Positions 24,076 through 35,541 of a stretch of DNA of 64,000 bases are shown here, piece by piece. This DNA is from Eretmocerus hayati (Eukaryota; Arthropoda; Insecta; Hymenoptera; Aphelinidae). A program made the translations under genes and the position numbers. Numbering within the stretch: the first letter of the stretch is position 1; the number at the start of each line of letters is the position of its first letter. The stretch covers positions 152,711,121-152,775,120 of the forward strand of contig CM056742.1 in NCBI GenBank assembly GCA_029851415.1. The letters run 5' to 3'. The notes below the pieces were generated by a model. It saw nothing but the letters and a program-made list of their open reading frames with translations, did no database searches and was not told where the DNA came from.

Positions 24076-26990
24076 CAACCACTCATCTCGAGCTTTGGTG
24101 AGAGGGACCATTCGTCGCAAGGCAGGGTAGGAAATTGTGCCAGCAAAGTCTGAGGACAAATCAAGCGGGAGAAGAGACTCGACTCAGATCTCTGTGGCAA
24201 AGCTCGGCGAGACGTATGCTCGCGGTGGTTTCAGGGGGGTTCGCTCTCATAAATCTCTCAGCCAGATTACTAAATCCCGCATTTGACGCTATACGACCCA
24301 CGCTCAAGCACTGCACACACGCACGTACACACGCATCCACAAATACATACACCTAACAAATATATGGGATATTTCATGAGATTGCGCATGTATCGCGCCA
24401 GCTCATCGCATCCTGCGCTGATAACATTATCATAAAAGGGCAATGTCGTCGTCGTCCCCGTAGCAAAATGCGTACCATTTCGACGCACAATTCTTCTATA
24501 TAAGTCCTCACATTCGTATGTGCTGATTTTTTTTAGTATGAGTGTGAATATGGCGTGGTATGTAAAATGTAGATATATAGTTTGGAAAGTGCTTTCATAT
24601 GCTAATTTTGAAAAAAAAGAGAGAGGGAAAGATAGAGAACGGGTGAGAAGTTGTGCACTCGGCTCGTGTACAAAGTGACTTTGAAAATATCCTCGGGCGA
24701 GTAAGCTCAGAGCTTGTCGCGCGTACGAACGCGTACACTTTGATACTCTTGTGACGGATACATGTCCGAGGAGTATACTTCCTAGAAAACTCTTTTTGCA
24801 TATGTCCACTTGAGTAGTTGAAAATTTTCGAAGCCTCGAGCGAGTTTGCTGAAATGTGCGCCAACTTTGTTTGAGAGACTTTTTCCCCACACCCTTATGT
24901 GTTCTGTATACTCGGAGAAAAGCTAAAAAATCAAAGTATCATCATTCAAGCATTTAAATCGAGTTAATGACTCTGAACAGAATGCCGATCTTTAAAGACG
25001 ATAATCGTGTATTCGACAGTGAAGCTTCTAGAAAATAATAGAAATGAAAATTTATCGTGTACCATCGGTTCAAACCTCTTTATTCTTTTTCATTGAGAGG
25101 AAAACCATCGATAGTGTGTAAACTCCAAAGTTGTAAATTGTCTCGCTCAAATAGTCTTTATTTTTATGAGCCAGCACGTTGACTTCAACTTATTTATACG
25201 TCTTCTATATGTCTGGAATATGGTTCTGTTTTTGTATGCATTGGCAGATCCCACCGGTTAAACACACATAGATTTACGAAAAAACAATGTGTCAAACGTG
25301 TTTATATCAGATTTTCGTTTCAACAAGGGGAGTTGAACGAACTTGGGAATGAATTCGGCTGAATCTGTCAGTAACATCTCCTTTCAACACCAAAAAATGA
25401 TATCGAAATCCTTAAAGTACGTAATGCTCAAGCGTTTGCGAGCCCCAGGCTATATATGAACATTACAGTATGTCAACAAACATACACACAATTTGTCACA
25501 TTTATACATGTACGATAATTGACTGCTTGATGTATTGATTGCTTTGTTGATTTACCAGGAAGGGGAATCGATTTTCTCGGTGCTATAGATCGAAATATGA
25601 ACATCCAGCACCTCAAAAGAGATTGGAAATATTTTTAAACCCTGCACAAAAAATGAAATTGTGTTTTCAGCTTCTTTCTTGTCCAATTTTCTGAACTTTC
25701 TTCAATCAAAGTTTAATAACTCAAAAACAACATTAGCTATTGGTACGCGATTCAACGCATCCAAAAGACGACGAAACAACCCATCAAAACTCTTTCAAAA
25801 TCCTCGCTTCCATCTCATTACGCTCATGCATGGGTTGGAACCGCTTTTCAATTTTCTCTAACCCGAATTCGTGTCAAATTTGGGTTCTGCACGAAGCAAT
25901 TTTATCTGTTCTGAGACTATTTGCATTTTCTGTCTTTTGGTGCTAAAACCGGGGAATCTCTGCGACTATGTACAGAAATGAGTTTGATTTTATTGCGAAG
26001 CTGAAGAGGATTCTTCCGAATGACCGCATGCTGAATCTCCCACTGAATCTAATTACGACAGCCTGAAGCAAAGTTATGGCGTCAAAATAATCAAGAGTAT
26101 ATAAGGTGTAAAAATGGAACGATCTCAATAAATCTCGAGGTAAGTATGGGACCTTTGACCAGACTTGTGTAGTAGCTATTAAAAGTCACTTGGAATTATG
26201 GTTCTAACTAAAATAGTACGGAAAATGACTATTTAGAAGGAATATCTCTCAGATTTGAAAAGAAGTTTGATTCAAGATCTCATCTCCTTACGCGTGCACA
26301 GAATGTAGCCGATTTTATGTTAGAATTCAAAATATGCGAGAAGGTGAAGCTGAAACCAGAAAAAATAATTTGATCATATCATATCGTAAAAATACATGTC
26401 TCACACGAGAAAACACATTAAAGAAAAACTAAAAAAGGGTTCTTGTGCAGGAGTGGAAAAGCACTGTAGCTTTCACGTGTCAGTTGACATTTTTCAGCCC
26501 GAGACGCAGGCAGGTCAGAATTGTCGCGAGGATGCGAAGTCCGAGCTAGGTTGCCACATTTCATATGCTACATTTTGTCAGACTGTAAGAAAAAGTGAAA
26601 ATTCTGCGCGAAAAGGGCATTCTAGCACAATTTGTGTCGAAGCAGTAGATTTCGCACCAAATTTATGAGGTTACAGTTCGCTTCTGAGCAATTGGTTTTC
26701 GGCCTGAGCCGCATCTAAAAGTCAAAGTAATCGCTTCATAGAAACGGGGATCTTCATGAACGAGACTCTTTTATACACTTTTCGGGGCACCCAAACATCG
26801 GACAGTTACATCAAATTACTTCCGAGAGCGCTCTAGAGGATTGTGCGAGCACAAGAAGGGTTTGCATGGATTTTTATACAGTAGAATCTTGAATAACAGA
26901 CACCCTGTAATAGCGAAGAATTCCTGATGCTATAAAATGTTCCAATCACAAAATCTTCACCAACCTTCTCACTAATAACCATTACCCGGA
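24076..26990. other. Intergenic, no supported gene
   Basis: The longest open frame of the window (206 codons, minus strand, 24270-24890) lies here. It is rich in Ser, Arg, Thr and Cys, crosses CA/TG- and GA-rich tracts, overlaps other frames and has no recognisable domain, so I read it as chance. About 26480-26760 shows weak similarity to the GATACAAGGG-family core (CCCGAGACGCAGGC, GGCCTGAGCCGCA). Confidence 0.45.
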
Positions 26991-26999
26991 AAAATGTAT

Positions 27000-27545
27000 G
27001 AGATACCTCATGAAGAAGAGAATAGGCAAAACAAAATACAGTTCCACTAGGAATAGTGAAGAAGTGAAGAAGAAAACCACTAACGAAACCTTGAAGCTGT
27101 GCTATGTTTCAAAATTCTTCAATAAAATGAAAGGTTGTTTGAGAAAACATAACACAAACGTTGTCCCACAACTGTTGTGTAATGTGTAATCACCTCAACA
27201 ATGTGATATTGCAAGGTGGAGATAAGTTAACGAATATGGAAAAATATATCGTTGTTTATGAAATAGACCCCGAAAATGATTTTGTGATGCAACTTATTTA
27301 GATCAAACTAAACATTAAGTGAGAACAAACATAGATGAATATGAAAAAGTTGTGAAAGACCCGGAAAAAATGAATACGGCCATACGTTCAAGTTTGACGA
27401 ACTAAAAATCTTAGATGTCGCAAAAAACTTTTCGAAAAAATTGACCTTAGAAATGCTACATTTAAAACTACAGAAACAGGCTGTGAACGTGAATAAAGAC
27501 ACTAGAAATCTGAGTGAGCATTACAAGATTCTCATGAAGAAGCTG
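27000..27545 (+). pseudogene. Penelope-like retroelement relic, C-terminal part
   Basis: Pieces of a reverse-transcriptase/GIY-YIG polyprotein C-terminus are readable in different frames. TLKLCYVSKFFNKMKGCLRK and HNTNVVPQLLCNV (about 27088-27188) fit the usual segment after the RT thumb. QTKH (about 27306) lies where the YIGQTKR motif of GIY-YIG is expected. KILDVAKNFSKKLTLEMLHL and VNVNKDTRNLSEHYKIL (about 27400-27530) fit the conserved C-terminal KR..EM.HI..N.VN...DT.NLS..Y pattern. Stops and frameshifts separate them. Assignment to Penelope-like elements is from motif memory. The rest of the element was not found upstream. Confidence 0.6.
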
Positions 27546-27561
27546 TGGGTTGGTTAGTTAA

Positions 27562-27634
27562 CCCCCTTGCGCAGAGTTTATATAAGGATCCTGTGTTATT
27601 AGGACGAGTATACTCGGCTTTGTGCGCAGGAGGG
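27562..27634. mobile_element. 73-bp TTAA mini-element
   Basis: CCCCCTTGCGCAGAG at the left and the inverted TGTGCGCAGGAGGG at the right are each flanked by TTAA (27558-27561 and 27635-27638). It is little more than two TIRs and lies directly after the Penelope-like relic. TTAA with CCC...TGCGCA ends suggests a piggyBac-type MITE. Confidence 0.6.
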
Positions 27635-27638
27635 TTAA

Positions 27639-28575
27639 GGTATGCAATTGTCATTGAACAGTTACTCGATCATATTCATCCTGTGCAGTAGAAATTCGTA
27701 GTTTTTCAAAGAAAGGTACAATACAATCATGACCAAAGGCTCGTGCGCACATATGAGACCGTTGCAGAACGGCCGTCATACACAGTGACCCTTACACACA
27801 CATACCATCTCACATCATCATCATCTTTTCATTATTCCTGGTTGATATATACAAATTGGAAGGATAGTATTTCTATTGGCGAAATAGTGAGAGGGAAATG
27901 AGATTCTCTAATATGGCTTGTGAATATTGGTTATTATACCTCAGAAAAAAAAACCAAATAGATTGAAAGTTGTGAGTAATCCATATTACGTAAGTGACAT
28001 TCAGTCTGATTTACCACGACATGCTGATATATCTTGATACAGACAAGAAGAAAATTCAGCGCAGAACAATCATGTGATCAAGATATGCGTTGTAGTCGTC
28101 GTAGTCGGTGATGAATCACCAAATGTGATGTTTATATTTCAAACTTGAATAATTTTCAACTTGAAGAAGACAGCAAACCCTAGCTATCAAAACGTTGCTA
28201 TCAAACACAATTATCTGTGCTTTTAGACCGATTATTTACCTTAATGAGTGATTTTAATGACGGAGCAATTCTACATACAATATGTCTGATCTAAATTTGT
28301 TCTTCGCAGTCGGTTTCATTCTTGAATATGAGTAAACCATGGAATGAGAATTGGATTCCTAATGCAGATGGAAGCGATTGTCAACACTCAATTGGAGCGA
28401 TGAATGCCACCGTGCTGAATTTTTTACAGTACCCAGTTGCCTTAGTTATCGAGTGCAGTCTTTTGTTGGTGAATACAAGAGTTTGAAAATTTGAGGACCG
28501 TTACAGTAGCAGACACTTTTTAGGCACGTGGAGCGTCCACTATTGTAAAGTTCTACTAACTGTAGTTCAAATTCG
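27639..28575. other. Intergenic, nothing seen
   Basis: No gene, repeat or RNA was recognised between the mini-element and the duplicated block of gene B. Confidence 0.4.
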
Positions 28576-29250
28576 TATTTAAAATATGTACCGCTCATTA
28601 TGTTCAAGCTGCATGCTCATTCATATTGAAAAACCACAATCTCAATATAGGGAAGAATATTATGATTTATTGAGCTTAAAAAGATTGAATTTAAAAGCGT
28701 CTTACGTCAAATACTCGTCTGTCTGCGAAAAATAGTAGTGCAACGCTCATCCAATCCATGAGAAAACGCCTCGATTTTGTTCACTCACCATATTCCAATT
28801 TTTCATCAAAGAATTGAGCATAGTTGAATCATACTTCCAGGCACGTGTGAATTTTGTCTCATTATAAGCTCCTCAATGCGCGTTGGTTTACCTTCAAAAT
28901 CATAATAAAGTCAAGGTTTATTCATCTCATATCGGCTATTTTAAACTCTTATAGTGTCTGATAAATAGTCATTCATTAGCGCGTTGGCAGACTACGCGAA
29001 TAAAAATTCAAAAGCGAAAAAAGATGAGGTTTGTATGGAAGAGCACCAATGAGTTGAGGATATTTCTATAAAGTTCTGTAAACAAACAAGTTTTTCAACG
29101 TTGGTGCTACAAAAATGTTTGCCTCAAATTAGTTAAGGAGCCGGGATGAATGCCCTCAAGAAATAATTTTCGATCAAAAACATGTCTAATTCCACAATGA
29201 ATTCAGAGGACAATGATCCCAAAGCAAGAATAGAAGTATTCCCGAGGGTG

Positions 29251-29315
29251 AAAGAGTGCCGTGACAGAATATATTCCGAGCTCTCCCGTTGTGACTCTCA
29301 GACGCTTGTATTCAG
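29251..29315 (+). promoter_or_regulatory. Core promoter of gene B, in a 65-bp identical block
   Basis: TATATT starts at 29270 and the initiator TCAGAC has its A at 29300, exactly 30 bp downstream, giving a 47-nt leader to the ATG at 29347. The whole 65 bp is identical to 35427-35491 in front of gene C, although flanks and coding exons have many differences. A long open frame crosses this block, but its frame is not shared with the signal peptide in gene C and it shows no synonymous change, so regulatory constraint or gene conversion explains it better than protein coding. Confidence 0.6.
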
Positions 29316-29346
29316 CCGAACTAGCAAGAATTTCATCACTGATAGT

Positions 29347-30788
29347 ATGTACTCCATTCAAGCAAATTCGAATGGCGCTATATTCTTTGATTTTCTTTTA
29401 TTTACCACGGGCTTAATTCTGCTTCCCGTAAGTACAGATTCAAAACTTCTTATAGCTACGAATGAGGAAAATTTTAGAAATGTTTCGGAAATTTTTTTGT
29501 CACATTAGAGGAACTCCAATAGGTATCCCATCAAACCTATGTTCTTGAGATCCCTCTTGAACAAACAGAAGCCTTGAGCATCTATGCATCATGTTACATG
29601 CTTACCCGAATACATGTGTGAATCGGACTCGAAATTTTCCAGATTTGGATATTGTCTCTTGCACTTATACCTCGTTCTCTCATCCACCGTGTACATTTCC
29701 CCATGTTTCTCGACATTTTACGAGGGCAAAATTATACTCTGTTCGGAATCATTTTCATCCCTCAAAATGATCGTTAATCTGTTAGCAGTTCGTTATTTTC
29801 AGTCTTGTTTTTTTGTCTCTGAATCTGACTCACAAGGGGATCCCGGAGGACCCGTGTCACCAAATCTCGCCAAATTTTTTTCACAGTCTCGTATCTCCTA
29901 AAATATGAAGAATCTCGAGTAACTCCGTCAAATGGGCATCCTGTTCAGAGCTACAAGCAAAAACACCCGCATCGCCAGTATATCTATGTATATCACTTTT
30001 TAACATAAGCCTATATGGGCAATGCTAATGTCATAGGCTGTATCTTTGGACAGGAGGCCCATTTGACGAAGTTACTCTGGATTCTTCATATTCTAGGTGG
30101 TACGAGACTGTGAAAATATTTTAGTGAGATTTGATGACCGGAACCCTCCGGACTCCCCTTGTGAGTATTTATTCCTTGTTGGTTCAATCCATTTCCATGA
30201 ACTCTTCAAATCCATGATCCTATATTATTGGTGAATCATCTTCCGAGTCCGCGTGAGTCGATTCCTTGCTAATTTTCTAAGGCCTACCTTTTTCAGTTTG
30301 CAGCTACGATCGCTGATACTGATTCTGCTAGTCTCATCAATGCCATGAACAATTACCAGAAGATTCTCCGTACCGCTGAACTGTTCTCAATATCTTTAGA
30401 AAATGAAATATCAAACATGGAAAACCTGCCAGGTAATCAAGAGACATTGGAGAAATTACAAGATCTACAGGAGCAGTTCGAGGCAGTTTTCAACGTCACT
30501 AAGAAGAACTTCGAAGAAGAAAGATATGCTGACGATAAAGCTTTAACAAATACAAAAAGTTCGAATTACACAGTTATTACTTCCGGCGATGAACTGAAGT
30601 TGAATCATAACTTAACACTCAAACCGTACGTTGTACTCGTAAGGGAATCAAATGAGAGTGAGGTTGTAAAAGAGAATACAAAAAATGAGCAAGGTAGGGC
30701 TAAAAGATTCAGGGCTGTGTTGGGTTTTTACATGGCTCAATATAAAGAAATCACGGGACGTATACATGAGTTACAATCCAAATTATGA
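29347..30788 (+). CDS. Gene B: small secreted helical protein, 2 exons
   Basis: Exon 1 29347-29427 (27 codons) joins exon 2 30297-30788 (163 codons plus stop), 190 residues. The intron is 869 bp, starts GTAAGT, ends TTTTTCAG and is phase 0. The signal peptide begins MYSIQANSN with core FFDFLLFTTGLILLP and continues FAA across the join; cleavage is likely near FAA/TIA. Helix-like segments lie at about 38-68, 74-103 and 157-190. There are sequons at N93, N117, N132 and N146 and no cysteine. SNYTV at 116-120 is shared with gene C. The frame is open further upstream to 29182, which would add 55 residues, but genes A and C start at the equivalent of M1, so I take 29347. AATAAA lies at 30799. The function is unknown. 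Confidence 0.85.
29828..30166. mobile_element. Foldback element in the intron of gene B
   Basis: ACTCACAAGGGGA is the terminal inverted repeat. Matching continues through CGGAGG, ACAGTCTCGTA, ATATGAAGAATC, GTAACT and CAAATGGGC with their complements, with the centre near 30000. It is 339 bp and unrelated in sequence to the foldbacks in the introns of A and C. Confidence 0.75.
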
Positions 30789-30798
30789 GTTCTGATGA

Positions 30799-30804
30799 AA
30801 TAAA
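30799..30804 (+). terminator. Poly(A) signal of gene B
   Basis: AATAAA ten bases after the stop codon of gene B. The closeness implies a very short 3' UTR. Confidence 0.55.
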
Positions 30805-30895
30805 AACCTTCATTCGAGTAACGAAAATACATGAGACTCCAACTCATTTGTCCCTTTCAAATCACCTACTGACGTATCCCATCATCATTTAGGTA

Positions 30896-32745
30896 CCGTA
30901 AATCGAGGTGACTTTGGCCACTTTTCCGGAAAAAGTTGGTATAAAAGTCGTAGCTCTGACATTTTAAGGTTTAAAAACTCTACTTTCACAACGTATTAGA
31001 TTGATTATGGTGAAATAGGTCCCATTGACATTGTTTCCGTTGGAACTGGCTGAAACTTTTTGAGTAAAATATTCATGTCACAAAAATCCACCACAACAGC
31101 CCCCTAGATCGATCTCTAGTTCCCTCCAACAGTTCCAACCATTTTTCCTCAGTAGGTAATGACCTCTACATTCTGCGCTATCGCCGATCAAATTTAGGTG
31201 CGACAGTTATTCATACCGACTGTTTGAACGAAAACTTGTGATTTCTTGGCTTACCCAGGTTGACATTGGCCACCCCAGCTGCCGCTTCCAACGACCATTT
31301 GGACGACAACGTGCCATTTCTTAGATCGACCGGAGTGACTTCGGCCACTCCATTTCTAGCAAAAATTTGAACGCAAACTTGTCATTCCTCTTGTCTTTTG
31401 GATCGTCCAGTCGTTTTGGTTGACTTTCGCCATCCCAGAGTAGTCGGTTTCATTTCGTTGTTCAAACTAGGGCGACAAGTCACAAGTTCATCGACATACT
31501 CTCGCGAGACCTTGACGTTCTGTCCCCGGGCTCACCGGTATCACGGATAACTTGATCAGAGAAAATGATCCAAGGAGGGAATACCCGTTTTTGTGTTGAA
31601 TAGTACAAGAAGTTCGTGGTGCTCGACAAAGGTGGCCAAAATCACCCCGGACGTTGGAGTGACTTTGGCCACCCTGTTTTTCTTACAAATTTCAAGAATG
31701 AAAATGGGTGAAATTAAAGTCCGAGCTTGGCAATTCGATTAACACATCAAAACGTGTCGGATGACCTGAAATACATGAAGGTTTTTGTCGAAAAATCGCA
31801 ATGAGAATTTGATCAGAAGCTCCAAAATTGCCAAAGTCACTCATTATGAGTGGTTATTCTCGAGAAAGTTGGAGTGAAACGTAATTGTAAGTAAGCAGAG
31901 ACGGGCGTACTATGCATGATTCATCTATACATGGTCATAGTATATCCCAGAAACCGGGATGACTTTGGCCATTTTGGAACTTTTGAAAAATCCTCGTTGT
32001 AATTTCCCAACAAAACCTTCATGCATCTTAGGTCATCCGACGCATCTTGACGTTTTCTTCAGAATGCTGAGCTCACAATCTAATTTCATCCATTTGCATT
32101 CATGATCATTATTAAAAACAGCGTGTCCAGTGCCACTCCAACGTCCCTGATGACTTTGGCCACCCTTGTCGAGCACCGCGAACTTCTTGTACTTTTTGTA
32201 CGCTTTTTCCGACACAAAAGCGGGTATTACGTCCTGTGATCAGATTTTCTAATCACGAATAAGCCCAGAAACAGAACATAAATTATGTCGATAAGCTCGT
32301 GACTTGTAGCCTTAGTTTGAACAACGGAATGAAGCCAACTGCTCTGGGGTGGTCAAAGTCACCCCGTTCGAGTGGCCAAAAGCACCCCGGACGACCAGAC
32401 GATCTAAAAAGGAAGAGGAATGACAACTGGAGTGGCCAAAGTCGACCTAGATGCCCCAAAAAATGACTTTTTGTCGTCCAAATGGTCCTTGGAAGCGGCA
32501 GCTGGGGTGGCCAAAGCCACCCAGGGAAGCCAAGGAAATACAAGTTTTCGTTCAAACGGTCTTTCTAAATAACTCCCGCACCTAAATTTGATCAGCAACA
32601 GCGCGAAACGTAGAGGAGGTTTCTAACTACGAAGGAAGATCATTGTCAAGAGCTAGAAGTCGATTTAGGGAGCTATTGTGGTGGATTTTTGTGACATGAA
32701 TATTCTACTTATAAATGTTCAGTTCATCCCAATGGAAATCAGAAA
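30896..32745. mobile_element. Large foldback with repeated TGACTTTGGCCAC motifs
   Basis: The left end is TA then CCGTAAATCGAGGTGACTT. The arms pair ATATTCATGTCACAAAAATC (about 31065) with its complement near 32680-32705 and run inward to a centre near 31850. The outer roughly 150 bp of the right arm is missing, so the element is truncated. The motif TGACTTTGGCCAC, or a close variant, occurs about 13 times in both orientations. No transposase is seen. It separates genes B and C. Confidence 0.7.
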
Positions 32746-34767
32746 AGATCGACCCTCCTCAAACTATATCAGCGGTGCATAACGGTCACGTTAAGGGCTC
32801 CGTATTATTGATTTCTATATACATCTTTAACCTGCTGGCTGCTGGCCTTTTTGTGCTCTGTTGATTCTACTCAAAAATTGCAATTCTCGTCCTTTTCCAC
32901 AACATTTGCAGCTTCTCCACGCAAAACTACACCGTTTCCATTTGGGATTCGTTGATTCTGTCCAACACCGAATTAAGGATCTCAAATGGATTGTGGAGCT
33001 CGTTGTGGAGGTATATGCCCTGTTCTCAACAGATGTATATCATATTCTTGGATGAAGAACGAAACGTTTGAAAGAAGAACGTAAGTTGACTTTGAACCGT
33101 TTGATTTTTGAGTAAATTGGGCACGCGGAGGTAAATGTCGACGGTTGAAGGGGATAATGCTGTGAAGTTACAGTCCAACGCAGGTCTTCAGTCATTAACA
33201 TAAGCAAGTCCACGAAAATCCAAGGTCAATTTATTAGGAAAAATACCCGTCTTCTGGACCTCAACTTGTGATTTATGATTGATCTCGGTCATCAGGGACT
33301 AACCTGACAGATCCCTCCAGTCTCCGCGAGGAGCCGGTTCCATCGGGGAAAAGCAAAATACACCAACATCATGCAGCATAGAGTCAAAATATTTTCGTAT
33401 CTCATCTCATTTCTTCCATTACTAAAAAAAATCCTGCAACTTGCGATACTATAATTGTGAGGTGACTTCCAAGCATTTGATATGATTTGAAATACCCTCC
33501 ATCGAGTCAAAAGTGAGTAGTTTTCATCATTCGATGAATTGTGAAGTATACTCGTCGACAAGCGCTGCTATTTTCTTTATATTTCGTGATAACCCTTGAT
33601 GGAAGCATCGGAAAGATATGCAAGAATCAAAAACTTCCTTAGATTTTCTCGAATGATGTTGGCAGCGATTTTTGAAGAAATTTGTCAGATTCAAATCTCG
33701 ATCCGGTCATGGGACTTGTTCCTTGATTATCTGTCCTCTTTTTAATCAGAACAAGATCATATTCCGTCGATAAGTCTTTTGGAATTTGTATGACAATGAT
33801 TCATAACTAGCTACACTAATCCTACATGAATGGAATGCATATTTTCTAATGACTTCAACTAGTATTCAAGATGCATTAGATCGATCCCCATTCATTCGGT
33901 GTTGGGGAGGGTGCAAAGCGGTCCAGAGGCGGAAAAATCTGATGAGAATATCAGAAAAAAACTATTGTTCAATGTTCCATCACACCGATTAGTTTGGAAA
34001 TAGTCCTCAATCCTTAAAAGTATATTCATTCTGATATTCCCTGCATAATGTAATCAACGACAAACTTTCTTATCATGCAAAGTACGCATGACGATAGTTT
34101 AGCTATCCGTGTACATCTAATCTCCCAATTTTGTAGATTATAGGTACATCTGTTCATCAAGTATGATTTCCCTTGGCGAGGGAATGTTCAGGTAATTTTG
34201 AACGAATAATCTCGAGATTTGGATCCGCCTTCAGCAGACATTCCGACAGAATTGACCGGCTTTTTGTCACTGTAGCTTTTCTTCGCTCTCCTATCTCTGC
34301 CCCGTGGTTTATCTATCATCAGCGCGATATGCAGTGGTTTGCAATCTGTCCATTCAACAACTTACGTACAAGGGAGTTCGCAAACTAATTCAATTGAATC
34401 GTATTATTTATGTCATTATCCGCGTATTTTTTCCATATTCCCCTTTGGAATTCATTATCCAGTTCATCTAATCCATACACCTGCTGGCTACATAGCGAGA
34501 AACGGCGCAAAACGGCGTGGAATGAGACGGAATTCCCACGTTTGAGGTTATTTGATTCCGCTATCCATTCATTTCCAATTTCTCTAAATCTCGAATCGAC
34601 ACTTGACATTGTACATCCTATTTGCCTGACACTACTCTATATTATAAAGAAAGATTTACTCCGATTTGTGGCCTGATCTTCTTATGGAATTTCAAATACT
34701 ACGAGTGCGTAATTCTGTAGTGTCAGCAACACCGGCCTATACTGTAAATACACGATCTTGTATTTCA
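32746..34767. other. Intergenic between B and C, no supported gene
   Basis: Short frames (for example 32861-33055 and 33292-33561) have no recognisable domain. Nothing repetitive stands out. Confidence 0.4.
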
Positions 34768-35426
34768 GAATATGTATCGCTAATTATATTCAAGCTGCAT
34801 GCTTATTTACATTGTTACACTACGTTCTAAACATTGGGAAGAATATAATGATTTTATTGAGCTGAAAGAGATAGAATTTGAAAGTGTCTTGCATCAAATG
34901 CTCGTCTATCTGCGACAAATAGTAAGGCATGCCCGTCTAGTCCGCAAGAAAACGCCTCGATTTTGTCCAATCACCATATTACAATATGTCATCAAAGAAT
35001 TGAGCACAGTTGTACTATACTTCCCAGGCACGTGTGAATTTTCGTCTCATACGTTGGTTTACCTTCGTAATCATAATAAAGTCAAGGCATATCCAGCTAA
35101 TATTGGATATTTAGCCTCGCACGCCTGACGAATATGTATTGATAAGTGCGTTGACCGACTACGCAAATAATCATCCCGAATAGCTCAAGAGCGAACAAAG
35201 ATCAGGTTTTCATGGAAGAGCACACACGAATTGAGGATATTTCAATGGTGTTCTCTGAACAAACAAGTTTTTCGACGTTGGCGCTACATAGATATTTACC
35301 TCAAACTAGTTAATGGAATGATGAGTGCCCTCAAAGTATCATTTTCCGATCAAAAACCTGTCTAATTCCACGATGTATTCAGAGAACAATGATCCTTATG
35401 CAAAAATAGAAGTACTACCGAGGACA

Positions 35427-35491
35427 AAAGAGTGCCGTGACAGAATATATTCCGAGCTCTCCCGTTGTGACTCTCAGACGCTTGTATTCAG
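35427..35491 (+). promoter_or_regulatory. Core promoter of gene C, identical to gene B block
   Basis: TATATT starts at 35446 and the initiator A is at 35476, 30 bp apart, with a 66-nt leader to the ATG at 35542. All 65 bases equal those at 29251-29315. Confidence 0.6.
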
Positions 35492-35541
35492 TCACGCTGG
35501 CCGCAAATTTTTCCATTTTAGAATTGTAACCAAATTTGGAA

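Larger units (their letters stand above)
28576..30788 (+). repeat. Tandem segmental duplication, copy 1 (gene B)
   Basis: The block is homologous in order to 34768-36980. Shared upstream stretches include TTCAAGCTGCATGC, GAAAACGCCTCGATTTTGT, AGGCACGTGTGAATTT, CATAATAAAGTCAAGG and AACAAACAAGTTTTTC. Exon 1 is offset by 6195 bp and exon 2 by 6216 bp. Intron interiors no longer align. Confidence 0.85.

Noticed and set aside
24270..24890. 206-codon minus-strand open frame, the longest in the window
   Set aside because: Composition is skewed to Ser, Arg, Thr and Cys, it crosses simple repeats, overlaps other frames and has no recognisable domain.
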